DNA of 64,000 bases from Axinella damicornis (GCA_963931865.1 OZ007508.1:5091446-5155445); one strand, 5' to 3'. Positions 1 through 12,064 are shown, counted from the first letter of the stretch. Made by a program: numbers and translations. Notes: generated by a model from the sequence alone, not told the origin.

Positions 1-2739
1 GTCGGGGACACGACAATACACTCACAGGCATGGGGATGTCCGGTCGGGGACACGACAATACACTCACAGGCATGGGGATGTCCGGTCGGGGGCACGACAA
101 TACACTCACAGGCATGGGGATGTCTGGTCGGGGGACACGACAATACACTCACAGGCATGGGGATGTCCGGTTGGGGACACGACAATACACTCACAGGCAT
201 GGGGATGTCCGGTCGGGGACACGACAATACACTCACAGGCATGGGGATGTCCGGTCGGGGGCACGACATACACTCACAGGCATGGGGATGTCTGGTCGGG
301 GGACACGACAATACACTCACTCACAGGTGTGGGGATGTCCGGTCGGGGGACACGACAATACACTCACAGGCATGGGGATGTCCGGTCGGGGACACGACAA
401 TACACTCACAGGCATGGGGATGTCCGGTCGGGGACACGACAATACACTCACAGGCATGGGGATGTCCGGTCGGGGACACGACAATACACTCACAGGCATG
501 GGGATGTCCGGTCGGGGGCACGACAATACACTCACAGGCATGGGGATGTCTGGTCGGGGGACACGACAATACACTCACAGGCATGGGGATGTCCGGTTGG
601 GGACACGACAATACACTCACAGGCATGGGGATGTCCGGTCGGGGACACGACAATACACTCACAGGCATGGGGATGTCCGGTCGGGGGCACGACATACACT
701 CACAGGCATGGGGATGTCTGGTCGGGGGACACGACAATACACTCACTCACAGGTGTGGGGATGTCCGGTCGGGGGACACGACAATACACTCACAGGCATG
801 GGGATGTCCGGTCGGGGGACACAACAATATACTCACAGGCATGGGGATGTCCGGTCGGGGGACACGACAATATACTCACAGGCATGGGGATGTCTGGTCG
901 GGGGACACGACAATACACTCACAGGCATGGGGATGTCCGGTTGGGGACACGACAATACACTCACAGGCATGGGGATGTCCGGTCGGGGGACACGACAATA
1001 CACTCACAGGCATGGGGATGTCCGGTCGGGGACACGACAATACACTCACAGGCATGGGGATGTCCGGTCGGGGACACGACAATACACTCACAGGCATGGG
1101 GATGTCCGGTCGGGGACACGACAATACACTCACAGGCATGGGGATGTCCGGTCGGGGACACGACAATACACTCACAGGCATGGGGATGTCCGGTCGGGGG
1201 CACGACAATACACTCACAGGCATGGGGATGTCTGGTCGGGGGACACGACAATACACTCACAGGCATGGGGATGTCCGGTTGGGGACACGACAATACACTC
1301 ACAGGCATGGGGATGTCCGGTCGGGGACACGACAATACACTCACAGGCATGGGGATGTCCGGTCGGGGGCACGACATACACTCACAGGCATGGGGATGTC
1401 TGGTCGGGGGACACGACAATACACTCACTCACAGGTGTGGGGATGTCCGGTCGGGGGACACGACAATACACTCACAGGCATGGGGATGTCCGGTCGGGGG
1501 ACACAACAATATACTCACAGGCATGGGGATGTCCGGTCGGGGGACACGACAATATACTCACAGGCATGGGGATGTCTGGTCGGGGGACACGACAATACAC
1601 TCACAGGCATGGGGATGTCCGGTCGGTGACACGACAATACACTCACAGGCATGGGGATGTCCGGTCGGGGGACAAGACAATACACTCACAGGCATGGGGA
1701 TGTCCGGTCGGGGGACAAGACAATACACTCACAGGCATGGGGATGTCCGGTCAGGGGACACGACAATACACTCACAGGCACGGGGATGTCCGGTCGGGGG
1801 ACAAGACAATACACTCACAGGCACGGGGATGTCCGGTCGGGGGACAAGACAATACACTCACAGGCATGGGGATGTCTGGTCGGGGGACACGACAATACAC
1901 TCACAGGCATGGGGATGTCTGGTCGGGGGACACGACAATACACTCACAGGCATGGGGATGTCCGGTCGGGGACACGACAATACACTCACAGGCATGGGGA
2001 TGTCCGGTCGGGGACACGACAATACACTCACAGGCATGGGGATGTCCGGTCGGGGACACGACAATACACTCACAGGCATGGGGATGTCCGGTCGGGGACA
2101 CGACAATACACTCACAGGCATGGGGATGTCCGGTCGGGGGCACGACAATACACTCACAGGCATGGGGATGTCTGGTCGGGGGACACGACAATACACTCAC
2201 AGGCATGGGGATGTCCGGTTGGGGACACGACAATACACTCACAGGCATGGGGATGTCCGGTCGGGGACACGACAATACACTCACAGGCATGGGGATGTCC
2301 GGTCGGGGGCACGACATACACTCACAGGCATGGGGATGTCTGGTCGGGGGACACGACAATACACTCACTCACAGGTGTGGGGATGTCCGGTCGGGGGACA
2401 CGACAATACACTCACAGGCATGGGGATGTCCGGTCGGGGGACACAACAATATACTCACAGGCATGGGGATGTCCGGTCGGGGGACACGACAATATACTCA
2501 CAGGCATGGGGATGTCTGGTCGGGGGACACGACAATACACTCACAGGCATGGGGATGTCCGGTCAGGGGACACGACAATACACTCACAGGCATGGGGATG
2601 TCCGGTCGGGGGACACGACAATACACTCACAGGCATGGGGATGTCCGGTCGGGGGACACGACAATACACTCACAGGCATGGGGATGTCCGGTCGGGGGAC
2701 AAGACAATACACTCACAGGCATGGGGATGTCCGGTCGGG
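1..2739. repeat. 42/43-bp minisatellite, about 64 copies
   Basis: The unit is 42 bp, or 43 bp where one G is added to the G-run, with the core ACTCACAGGCATGGGGATGT. Because 42 is divisible by three, long spurious open frames appear on both strands. Variant units recur in blocks: the unit with a doubled CACT occurs near 315, 743, 1424 and 2365, and the AACAATATACTC unit near 820, 1500 and 2441, so the array grew partly by duplication of multi-unit blocks of about 0.43, 0.68 and 0.94 kb. It lies at the 3' end of the Hakai-type gene. Confidence 0.97.
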
Positions 2740-5481
2740 GGACACCAGGAGGGAAAAAGGCAGGAAGTGGGAAGGAGGGAAGGGGGTTTCCAGACGATAT
2801 CCCAGGAGGGAGCATTCCACCTTGGGGCAAGAGGGATTTGTCGCGGTGCCGATACGAGATGTGTGCCTCTAGGTCTCTCTGGGAGAGGTAGCTCCGCCCA
2901 CATCCCAGGTTGTCATATCTGCAGAGTGACAGGATTACTGCTAGGTTCCAGAAGCAATGGAGGTTATGTGTCTGCTTCCCACTTCAACTTAATCACTGTT
3001 CTCATTTCATCAACCTCGACAATACACTCACAGGCATGGGGATGTCTGGTCACAGAGAGTGTATTGTCTTGTCCCCTGACCAGACATTCCCATGCCTGTG
3101 AGTGTAGTGTCGAGGTTGATGAAGTGAGAACAGTGATGGGTAGTGGTGAATGGAAGGTATCCTCTATCCTCTTTCCCCCAACTCATGCATCCCTCCACTC
3201 ACCTCCCTCCCTCCCTCCTTCCACTCACCTCTCTCTCCCTCCGTCTACTCATCTCCCTCTCTCACTCTCCTCTCCTCTCCTCCCTCCACCCCTTCCACTC
3301 CCCTCCCTCCCTCCCTCCACTCACCCCCTCCCTCTTCCTCCACTCACCACCCTCCTTCCACTCAAGACTATCTCTCCACTTACCTCCCCTCCCTCCCTCC
3401 CTCCCTCCTTCCCTCCCTCCCTCCCTCCCTCCACTCACCTCCCTCCTCCGTGTGTGCATATGTAAACACTGCCCATGGATGCCTCCTCAAACAATTGATC
3501 ACCCTCTTTGCACTTCGGACATATCCCTCCCGCCTTCTTGGCACAGTCTCGGCAGAACGCATGACGACACCGCTTCTGCACAGGGAGTGCATGTGTAGGT
3601 ATTAGTGTTGGTGTATGCGTGAAAGGAAAGTATGTGTGTAGAGAGGAGTGTGTGTGTGGAGGGAAGAAGGTGTGGAGAAGGAAAGTGAGTATGGGGAGGA
3701 GAGAGGGTGTGCAAAGAGAGAGGTGGGAAGGTGCTCGAGGACTTACTTGTGTACGATGAAGATGGTCCCACTATCATTGCAAGCGTACACTTAATGTGCT
3801 ACAAGGATCACATGACAGTCACATGACACACTCACCTTCCTCCCATATATCAGTACTGGTAGGGAGCATATCTCACAGATGTGCAACAAGGGATCCTTCA
3901 CAGGTCGACCAATAAGATTCAGTTTGTGATCCCATTTCAGTTCTTGCCCTGAGTTCTGGTTCCTCGTGGCACCCACCACTGGTACCACGGGTTGCAGGGG
4001 GATGCTGGGCTGCTCTACACTGTCCGATGGAGAGTCTTCTGGCTCTTCTGAGGATGTGTGCAACACAGTGTGAGTAGAGGTGGTGTGCCTCAAACTTCTA
4101 GTAATCTAGTAATCTGTAGTAATCTGTAGTAATCTGTTGTAATCTCTAGTAATCTCCAGTAATCTGTAGTAATCTCTAGTAATCTCTAGTAATCTGTAGC
4201 AAGATAACTTTTGTCTGTAGTAATCTGTAGTAATCTCTAGTAATCTCTAGTAATCTGTAGCAAGATAAACTTTTGTCTGTAGTAATCTCTAGTAAACTTC
4301 CGTAATTCCTGGCAAATCAAGGCATAAGCAAAGAGGCAGATGTAAAGAAACACAGGATAGGTCTTGGATGGTAGCCTCTGTCCCAGGCTCCCATCGCTTC
4401 TTTTAGGAGAGAGCCTGGAACCGAGGCTACTTGGATGGTTAGCTCAGACATGAGCAGATAATATTGCTGTTGGTGTCAGGTATGCCAGTGAGCCAGGCAC
4501 ACATGCCAGGGCTAGTATACCTGTCAGTCTATCTGGTACATTGACGAATATACCTCTACTGTCTTATCAGACTCTCGGAAGTCTCTTTAGAGGCCACCTG
4601 GAGAATTTTCCCGAGGGCTTTGAACGTACTAAATGATACACTCAAGTCCTGACAGGCAGTGCCACAACATACAAGGGGGGCAAAACAGAACATAGAGAAA
4701 GTTGGGGGGGGGGGGATTGAATAGTTTGCGGCAGTGCGTCATTTTTCTGGGTTTGAACTCGCTAAGGGGAGGCAAATGTCCCCCCCCCCCCAAAAGAAAC
4801 CCTGCCCTCTCGCTCCATGACACCAGTCCCTCTCACTCGATAGGTCCAGCCTCCTCCACTTGGAACTTACCAAGCACTACTGTGTCAACGGTCACTGTAG
4901 CGCAGTTACCATGCCGATTAGATGGAGCAGCTACGCGACCTGGAGTACAAGTGAGACGGTTGTTTCCGTTCAGCAGCCACTGAACTCCATGTTCTTTTGC
5001 CTTGCGGAAGTACTCAGTCACGTGACGTCCATGCAGCTACTCTATAGACTCTGTAGTCACAGCTGTGGTCAAACCTTTGACAAGCTCTTTTTGTGCAGTT
5101 TTACTACGCTGATTTTCAGTGCTCTTTAACCATTAACTACATGTATCTCATGCCCTTTGACTCCACCCCTACCTTAGTGTATATGTAGTCAAGATGTACA
5201 GTCGCAGCTAGCTAGCTGTAACTGCGGTGCAATTTTACCCCAGCAGAGTGACCATAGCTAGTTGTGGATCACTAGTACGTGCATGGGAACTGATCTGTGG
5301 AGACAGGATAGACACAGTACCGTTCCTAGATCCTCAGTGGAGTCTGCAAAACGTGTGCTCTAATTAGAAACGTACCTTTCTTGCTCTCCCTCTTTTTTCT
5401 GGACGTGTCTGTAGCTTTTTGAGAACTTGAGTCCTTCAATTTTAGAGCAATATTTCTGCGGACTGAGCCCTGACCGTCCAT
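2627..5481 (-). CDS. CBLL1: Hakai/CBLL1-type RING E3 ubiquitin ligase, 3' end uncertain
   Basis: Hakai-family proteins are RING E3 ligases that also associate with the m6A writer complex. Four exons are clear: 5376-5481 (ATG at 5481; a basic VRRNIALKLK stretch like the family N-terminus), 3836-4047 (KWDHKLNLIG, then CEIC), 3439-3575 (CRHAFCRDCA and CPKC, completing the RING) and 2918 downward (CGRSYLSQRDLEAHISYRH, the family's C2H2-like segment, then Pro-rich sequence). All have GT-AG borders and matching phases (1, 0, 2). A further in-phase 123-bp exon at 4871-4993 is possible but weak. The last exon runs in frame into the minisatellite and stops at 2627, giving about 248 residues against about 490 in human, so either the tail is satellite-derived or a splice lies in the array and the gene continues beyond the window. 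The identity is firm; the 3' end is not. Confidence 0.85.
2992..3137. mobile_element. Palindromic element carrying the minisatellite sequence
   Basis: Arms 2992-3052 and 3077-3137 are inverted copies matching at 58 of 61 bases. The arms contain the core of the minisatellite unit (ACTCACAGGCATGGG), and the 24-bp loop read on the minus strand continues into it (GGGGACAAGACAATACACTC). The element lies in the last recognised intron of the Hakai-type gene, about 250 bp from the array. It is probably a MITE; no target duplication was identified. Confidence 0.85.
3171..3438. repeat. CCCT/CACT low-complexity tract
   Basis: Pyrimidine-rich CCTCCCT and CCACTCACCT repeats fill most of the rest of the last recognised Hakai intron. 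The open frames on either strand have repeat composition only. On the minus strand the tract is purine-rich and follows directly after the exon donor at 3438. Confidence 0.9.
4099..4294. repeat. Decamer tandem repeat TAGTAATCTS
   Basis: About 16 imperfect copies of a 10-bp unit, TAGTAATCTG or TAGTAATCTC, interrupted twice by a CAAGATAA...TTTTGTC spacer, which gives a higher-order unit of about 62 bp. It lies in an intron of the Hakai-type gene. Confidence 0.9.
4372..4429. mobile_element. Mutator-type hairpin MITE, copy 1
   Basis: Inverted ends TAGCCTCTGTCCCAGGCTC and GAGCCTGGAACCGAGGCTA, flanked by an exact 9-bp duplication CTTGGATGG (4363-4371 and 4430-4438). Intron of the Hakai-type gene. 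Confidence 0.9.
4680..4830. repeat. Poly-G and poly-C runs facing each other
   Basis: A run of about 11 G near 4704 and a run of about 11 C near 4781 lie in a short imperfect inverted arrangement (TTTGGGTTTGAAC context). Probably a decayed G/C-tract element like the one at 12065-12452. Intron of the Hakai-type gene. Confidence 0.4.
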
Positions 5482-5608
5482 TGCTTACACAATAGCTTTT
5501 ACTCAACTTCTTGTTTACTTTCTGATCTGGGCGATGACGTAAATTCTAATTTAACGAAGCACGTGGAAAACCTTCCTTTTGGAAAGGTCGTTTCAGGACA
5601 GAGTTATA
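5482..5608. promoter_or_regulatory. Compact bidirectional promoter of Hakai-type gene and eS24
   Basis: The two start codons face away from each other with 127 bp between them. On the plus side a CCTTCCTTTT tract at 5571-5580 fits a 5' TOP start of a ribosomal-protein mRNA. GATGACGT near 5532 resembles a CRE/ATF site. No clear TATA box was seen at the expected spacing. The function is inferred from layout. Confidence 0.6.
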
Positions 5609-7562
5609 ATGGTGAGGGCAGAGGGAATGAATCTTCTCGCATCCACTCAGTTGTGTAACTTGAGCATGTCATACGGTATGTCTAGGTAAATGGATGCATT
5701 AGTTTGTGTGTAGGGTGGTTGGTGTAGAAGTAAAGAGAACGGTGGGTAGTGTAGAGGCATAATGAATCGGCGATCCTTGTGACCAACTTTATATGAATTC
5801 TGCAACACTTGAGCATAAGCATGATATTCAGGTATCTGTGGGTGTGGAGGGTGCTTTTGTAGCACCTCTCATGATGTGTTCCCTCCTGAAATTTTGCAGT
5901 CGGAGACGTGTACGATACGAACTCGGAAGTTCCTAACCAACCGCCTCCTACAGCGGAAGCAAATGGTAAGTAAAGTGTGTGCTAGCATATTACAAAGGGT
6001 GGTCACGTAGAGCTGCGACCGGGGTCACAATCTGTGACCGTCCAAAAACTGCCAATGACCATGTGACTGCGCTGCTAAACTGCCGGTGACCCTGTGACCG
6101 TCGCAAAATCCACCGTGACTCTGTGACTTTTTGGTAGTATATGGAGTAATACAGTAATCTACACCTACATACGGGGTCACAATCGCCGGTCGCAGCTCTA
6201 AGTACGGTGTTTATTGGCGTGACCACCCCCTGATAGAGCACTTGCAAATTGGCAGGTCTTACAATGACAAACCGTGATAGTTGTTATCATGGAGAATGAC
6301 TGTATCCTAGCCTCGTACCCAGGCTGCTTGCAGTATGATCACAGGCAAAAGCCTGGCAAATCGCGTTTATGTGCAGTCATGGGGTGGACATTTGGAGGAG
6401 TGGCACACAGCATGGAAGTGAGCATCCTACTAATCGCAGCCACAGACTGTGGAGTGACCAAGCAGTTGACACTGGGATATATTCGCCATGAGCTGTACAA
6501 AAGGAATGTGCCACACCTCCAACATCCACCTTACGTCTAGGTACGTTAGTGCACGTTTTACCACACCTCCTCCCGCATTAGTACTGCAAGCAACAAACGC
6601 ATGTGTACGAGGCTAGCTGTAACCATTGATATGTATCACATGCAAAATTGTATTGGACTTCCTTTTGTTGAATTGAGTTACTCGTTGCTATGATCTTCTC
6701 ACTATGCACTCTTTCTCTTCTGCAGGTGGTGGACGTGCTCCACCCAGGTCGTCCCAACGTTCCCAAGAGTGAACTGAGAGAGGCCCTCGCCAAGATGTAC
6801 AAGACCACCCCGGACGTTGCAGTGTGCTTTGGGTTCCGGACGGCGTATGGTGGAGGGAAGTCCACCGGGTTCGCACTCATCTATGACTCCATGGACTTCC
6901 TGAAGAAGAACGAACCAAAGCATCGACTCAAGAGAGTGAGTGTGCTTATCCTGGTTCTCACTGCGTTGCACTGTTGTTTCGACTGCATCCTCTGGTATCT
7001 TGGGTACAGTGGAACCTCCTCCCCATAGTGGCCGTGTCTCAGTCTAAAATACTCTCTAAATGCATGTGGCTGCAGTCAGGAGCCCATGTCTTCTGCTTCA
7101 GTGTTGAGGTCGCTGTAAAGTATAAAACCGGTACATCGTAATGATATTACCGTAGTAGGTACGTCATGCAGGCCCTGTACAGGTTTCCCATTTTATCTGA
7201 TGTTCTGCGGGCAAGGCTCAGTGTACTTCGGTTCAGTTCACTTGGTTCTGGGCACTATTATAATGGGGATGGTAATGACATCATCACTGAAGTCACTTGA
7301 GTTGCCCTAAATGGCAATGCTCAAATGTGTTTCTCTGGAGGGGCAAAGAGCACCCTTCAACAGGCTTTGTGTGAGCAGCCTGGAGTTCAGAATGCTAACC
7401 AACATTCCCTTCCCGCCCCACACTACACCCACACTGTGATATTAGATGGGTCTGTATGATAAGGTGAAGGCGAGCAGAAAACAGAGGAAGGAGCGCAAGA
7501 ACCGACAGAAGAAGGTCCGGGGAATAAAGAAGGCCAAAGTTGGAGCTGGAAAGAAGAAATGA
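5609..7562 (+). CDS. RPS24: Ribosomal protein eS24 (RPS24), complete, four exons
   Basis: eS24 is a protein of the small cytosolic ribosomal subunit. Coding exons: 5609-5611 (only the ATG), 5900-5965 ([18 protein letters not shown]), 6726-6935 ([19 protein letters not shown] to EPKHRLKR) and 7446-7562 ([18 protein letters not shown], Lys-rich tail ending GAGKKK, TGA). All borders are GT-AG and the 131-residue product matches the usual family length of 130-133. The start codon followed at once by an intron matches the human gene layout. A TOP-like pyrimidine tract lies about 35 bp upstream. Introns 2 and 3 hold repeats but the coding sequence is intact. Confidence 0.97.
5997..6231. mobile_element. 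Palindromic element in eS24 intron 2
   Basis: The ends GGTGGTCACG and CGTGACCACC are inverted, with inner copies of AGAGCTGCGACC near 6009 and GGTCGCAGCTCT near 6187. GGTCACAATC and TGACCGTG motifs recur inside. A non-coding hairpin transposon by structure. Confidence 0.7.
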
Positions 7563-8913
7563 ACATGAATATATTGATGATGTAACAGTCCATGTGTTAA
7601 ATCTGATACGTTTCAGTCACAATCCACGTTGTAGGCACATTCCCAGGCTGCATGGGAAATAGGAGGTTACATCATGGATAATATCCATGGTTACATCTAG
7701 TGCTGGGGGAAAAACAACACGGGTGATATCCATGCATATGGAGGAAGGGTTACATTGTCGTACCCCATGAGACTAATTAATAGCTAGGTTGTCAAATTTC
7801 ATGATGTACAATGTATGTACAATGTGCATGCATGATCACAGGAACTGCATTCTGATGGAGGGTGTTACAATCAGCTCAAGGAAGCATGTGGTCTGCACTA
7901 CACATGTACATGCATGCAACCATGCACGTGCACTATTATGCCAATTTGGAAAATTAGGTGTGCTACATGTAGTGGCTGGTCCAAGCAAGAATTGAAATAG
8001 CATGCGTGGAAGAGGGATCGATAAAGGCTAGACCATACAGTGTATATATGTGCATAACATATGGCGAACGAACAGTTGCTTGCTGTGCATGTGGGGGATG
8101 AGGGCATGAGGCTGGTGGTCATTAATTTAGCCTGGCATAAATTGTGTACTGCAAGAGGGGGTTTAGGATCATGCAGTGCCATTCCTAATCTTAAAAGGGA
8201 ACCATGGTGTACGTACAGTCATGTATATGTTCTGTGAGTGGGAGTAAACTTTCATGGAGACTGGGGGCACATGTCCGTGGAGGAGAACCATGCATGCAGT
8301 GCTAGTAAGAGCTGTTCTGTACTCTCATCAATCTGGGAACAGTTAGCTAATTATTAATCCAGGCCAGCAGACCCATAGCTACTTCAAGATAGGTTGAATG
8401 TAGGAGATGTAAGAGCAACGAAGCTCAATGCCGTCCGTGACCCTTGTGGCGCAATCTGAAGTTTTGTCTGGCATGTTTACCGAGAATTGACATCTTTGTG
8501 TAATGGGTGTCTCATTAATTTTGTGCTGTTTATGTCTATAGTCGATCGCGAAAGAAAGGTAGAGGGATTTCGATTGCTCATCCTCAAAGCAATACACTTA
8601 CTCAGATTCCATTGGATTTGTCAGCATCTGGAACTGAACCAACATGCACCCTCTCATTGGTAGATCAGGTGTTCAAGGCAGATATCCATTGCCATATATA
8701 CTGGGAGAGCAAGGTGGATCCAATCCAAGTGTAAGTGACAGATCATTGCCGTGCAACAGGTGCATCCAGGTTTATCTGATGTCTACAAATCTACTAGTTG
8801 ACTTGCTTTCTCATCTATAAACTTCCTGGTATTCACTAAAACCTTATGAAAATCAAATACATGAGAGATTGCTTTCCATATACTTTAAACAGAAAATAGT
8901 GAAGGGACAGAAC
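7563..8913. other. Intergenic sequence downstream of eS24
   Basis: No supported gene was seen. The sequence is AT-rich with many ATGCATG and TGTACATG motifs. Open frames are short and without recognisable features. No canonical AATAAA was found close after the eS24 stop. Confidence 0.6.
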
Positions 8914-9021
8914 TGCCAGATTAGACATTCAGGCCTTCTCACCCCATGCAGCGTTTGTCGCTTGCAGTGCATGCGAGCGACAAAGCTAATGCTGGGGTGA
9001 GAAGGCCTGGGAACGAGGCTA
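8914..9021. mobile_element. Mutator-type hairpin MITE, copy 2, left end decayed
   Basis: Right end GGCCTGGGAACGAGGCTA is intact. The arms AGGCCTTCTCACCCC and GGGGTGAGAAGGCCT pair, with TCGCTTGCAGTGCATGCGAGCGA at the apex region. The left terminal bases are degraded and no target duplication is visible. Confidence 0.7.
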
Positions 9022-9067
9022 AATACAAGACACTTTGTGTACAAAAATACTGTGTTTACAAACCCAT

Positions 9068-9620
9068 GAACTTAATAAGCCCCATTGACGTCTATAGACG
9101 TCAATTAGACGCTATGCACTTGTAGGACTTCTCGTCAGTCCAAAAAGAGACCAAAAAGGCTTCAGAGGGCCTAGGGACGAACTCAAAAATTTGGTCAGAT
9201 TTCGGCGCGCCTCCCCCACTAAATGTACAGGCGGGGGGGTATCGAAAGGGGGGGGGGGGGGGGGGGGGGCCCTTTCGCATGTCGTGGGCGTTTTTTGATT
9301 TTAATGAGATTCAGTGACCCGAGAATTTTTGATTCTAATGATATTCATAGACCCCACCCAGGGCCTCAAGAAAACCTGCAAATTGGTGGTGTAAGGTGTG
9401 CCATCAGTCAGATCTGGCCCAAGTTTAGGGAAATGCTGGGCGAAAATCCGGCTGACATCCACCTTTGACCTCCGATTGCTGGGCTTGTGGGGGGTCATGA
9501 ATATCATTAACGGTATTGCCAGAGGGGTCTCTCCATGTGTGCGGGCCCCACCAAGTTTGGCCGCTGAGGAGCGAATGCTGTGGGAGAGGAGTACCTACGA
9601 AAGTGGTGTGCGCTGAATGC
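9068..9620 (+). repeat. Dispersed repeat, copy 1 of 2
   Basis: About 550 bp beginning AAGCCCCATTGACG..., closely repeated in the same orientation at 62648-63178. It includes a long poly-G run (about 9246-9270). A minus-strand frame of about 68 codons is kept in both copies, but the copies are too similar for this to show selection. Probably a non-autonomous transposon. Confidence 0.85.
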
Positions 9621-10439
9621 ATGAAAATGTGTTGTCTTGGTGGGAAGAATTCGGTGGTTAAAGGGTTAAAGGATGAACACTGTATCTTCAGGAAGGTGGA
9701 TACAACTACTAGAAGGTCGAGTCTTAGAACCTAAACATCCAACATAATGATGAAACAATATCTATAGCTTATAACAATTTACCTTACTGTCAGTAAAAGT
9801 TAAAATATCAATATCATGCAGTGTTTTCACATTGATGCTAAAATGGTTTCAGCAGATCAACTATACCAAGTGAAGTGGTCAAGAAGTCCTCGAAATCTTT
9901 CAGCATATCTTTTGCATTCCATTCACGTGCGGGTTTCTCATCAGAGAATGGTTCTGGATCGTACTCAGTCAGACTTCTATCATGCAACAGCTATGGAAAT
10001 TGTTTGGAGCAAAGGAAAGAACATTTTATTCAACAAGGATTGCTAAAGCAACTAGTAGTCATTTTCCATGCTAAACACTTTAGTATAATTTTGGCTGCAG
10101 TGCAGTCACTGTGTATATAGGAGTACAGTGGATTTGGGTAAGAGGTCACAGAATAACGACAGTGCGTGGGAGGTTGGAAGGTGCCGACCACAGTGTATAC
10201 TGTGTAACCTCAAAACCACAGCAGTTGGTAGTATAACTATAACTGGCATTGAACTACTGGTGGGTAACAAATTAATGTTTGCTGCTCCCTCAGGAAAATT
10301 TAGAATTGATTCTGAACCCATTCCTTGGCTACCGGTAAGTCAATCTTTCTGCACTCATACTGTTCACAAATTGGGGTCTCGTCTAAAACTAACCTACTGT
10401 ATATATCCTTTCATGTACCGGTATGTACTTATAATACTG

Positions 10440-10762
10440 TGTACATACTATACTTAGTGCTACTCACGTGACCCTCAACGAATCAGATGCCTCACATGAC
10501 TAAACATTAAATCGCTTAAAACACACTTTAGTGTGCATTATCTAGATATTTCAAAGACCAACAGCTGTTTGGGTCAGTGAGTAGCACTATTTGCAGTGCA
10601 TTACGGGGTTTAGTGCACTTGGACAATCTAGTTAACGGTCTCAGGCGGATAATGCACTCGCCTTCGGCTCGTGCACGCATTATCTTGCCCTCAACCGTTA
10701 ACTAGATTGCCCTCATGCATTAAAATCCGTAATGCACTGCAAACTGGTATTTAAATAATTGA
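10440..10762. repeat. Dispersed 320-bp repeat, copy 1
   Basis: Shared with 19337-19652 in the same orientation: CTCACGTGACCCTCAACGAA..., GTGTGCATTATCTAG..., ending TGCACTGC...GTATTTAAAT. It contains inner inverted pieces (ATCTAGTTAACGGT and ACCGTTAACTAGAT). The two copies are in the first and eighth introns counted from the 3' end of gene A. Confidence 0.85.
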
Positions 10763-11647
10763 TATCTGCACTCAAATTACTTTACCATGAGGGTTCGCAA
10801 CATGTGCATAATTAATAGTGCAACCTGAATGGTAAAGATGACTATAGCTTTTGATTGATTGATGATCTATAGATTATATATGTATGTTATTACCCTGCTG
10901 TAAAGTTTTCACCTCAATCTCAGTCTTGGCTGTCTTGAATTGAATGAGCTCCTTTTCCTGTTGGGTGGGCTGCTTTTCCTGCTGGATTAGCCACTCTTGC
11001 GACTCTTCTTTGGTTACTTCTTCAGTCTCCATGACATCTTCATACACTGCAAGCACCCAATTGCTTTCCTTCCATCTATACAGGGTTTGCTTCTTGTATC
11101 TCACAAACTTTACACAGTAGTCAGCTCCCTTTCGTTTCATGAGAAGTCCATCAGGGCTGTTGAGATGAAGATAATGGTGAACTCATATATAACCTTTCAA
11201 ACAGCCTTTTCTATGACTTTGCATGATCGAGTGCATATGCATGATAGTATACGCTTAGCTAGTTCATGGCTACTCCACGTTCAAGATCAATGAAAACGAA
11301 CTGTTCCTGTTTCCATTGCAGCGACTGCATAACTGCCAGGCCAGACACGGTCCTGATCAGATGCCTTGCTGACTCAAGATAAAGCCTCAATGGTGCTAGA
11401 TCTAGGAAATTGAAAAAAGGCTCCTATCTTGAGATGATGAATGATCTGAAGCCAAGGCCACACTGATGACTGATGACCTTGGCTTTACACAAAGCCATTC
11501 AGAAACTTGTTGCATGAGTTCCCTGTTCTGCTATTTGTACCATGTTCGATGCAGCAGCTTTTCATTATTCCTGGCTCACAAGGAACTCTACTGAGGTCAC
11601 TGTTCACTTGACTGCTCATAATTATGCGTATATTGTATCACCATAGC

Positions 11648-11885
11648 TACTAGTGGAATGCAGGACATTGGGGGGCGAGCCTGAGTGAGAGTGCAGGACA
11701 TGGAGCAGTTGCATGCACATCGGAATGTGACAGAGCAATGAGCATAGTAGGCCACATATGGCACTAAACATAATCTACACTAGTGCACCTCGACTCGCAG
11801 CAACAGTTACTGTGAGTCCGGTTATAAGTGTTTAAAGCAGTCTAGCAGGTATACGTCACCCACGGCGGTAGGTACTGTTTTGCCC
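11648..11885. mobile_element. Truncated copy of the GGGCGAGCCTGAG element
   Basis: Matches one end of the longer elements at 44330-44920 and 61003-61565, beginning TAGTGGAATGCAGGACATTG, then diverging near 11880. The other end is missing. Confidence 0.75.
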
Positions 11886-12064
11886 AGGGTTACCCCCTAG
11901 TCTGTCAATCTTGCTCTGCCATATCAAACTAAATTGTGTATTGTAAAGATGTTACATGCCTTTGTACAAGCTTCAAGTGTTGTTTTTTCCCCACTGAAAT
12001 GGGGATGCCCCTGATATTGCTCATCTACGATGGTTAAAGGATAAAAGGCTGATGGTACTCATTA

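Noticed and set aside
1..2739. CRISPR-like array
   Set aside because: There are no unique spacers; units are contiguous 42/43-bp copies, and the genome is clearly eukaryotic.
30..3465. Long open frames (up to 953 codons) on both strands of the minisatellite
   Set aside because: They arise because the 42-bp unit is a multiple of three. All three frames on the plus strand show them and none resembles a protein domain.
3143..3605. Ser/Pro-rich plus-strand frames of 151 codons
   Set aside because: They translate the CCCT tract and overlap the well-supported RING exon on the other strand.
4871..4993. Extra exon of the Hakai-type gene
   Set aside because: A good donor and compatible phase exist, but the acceptor is weak and the 41 residues do not resemble the family; kept only as a possibility.
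10106..10321. Minus-strand frame as an additional gene A exon
   Set aside because: The neighbouring exons at 10913 and 9990 already join in phase 0 without it and gene B has no counterpart.
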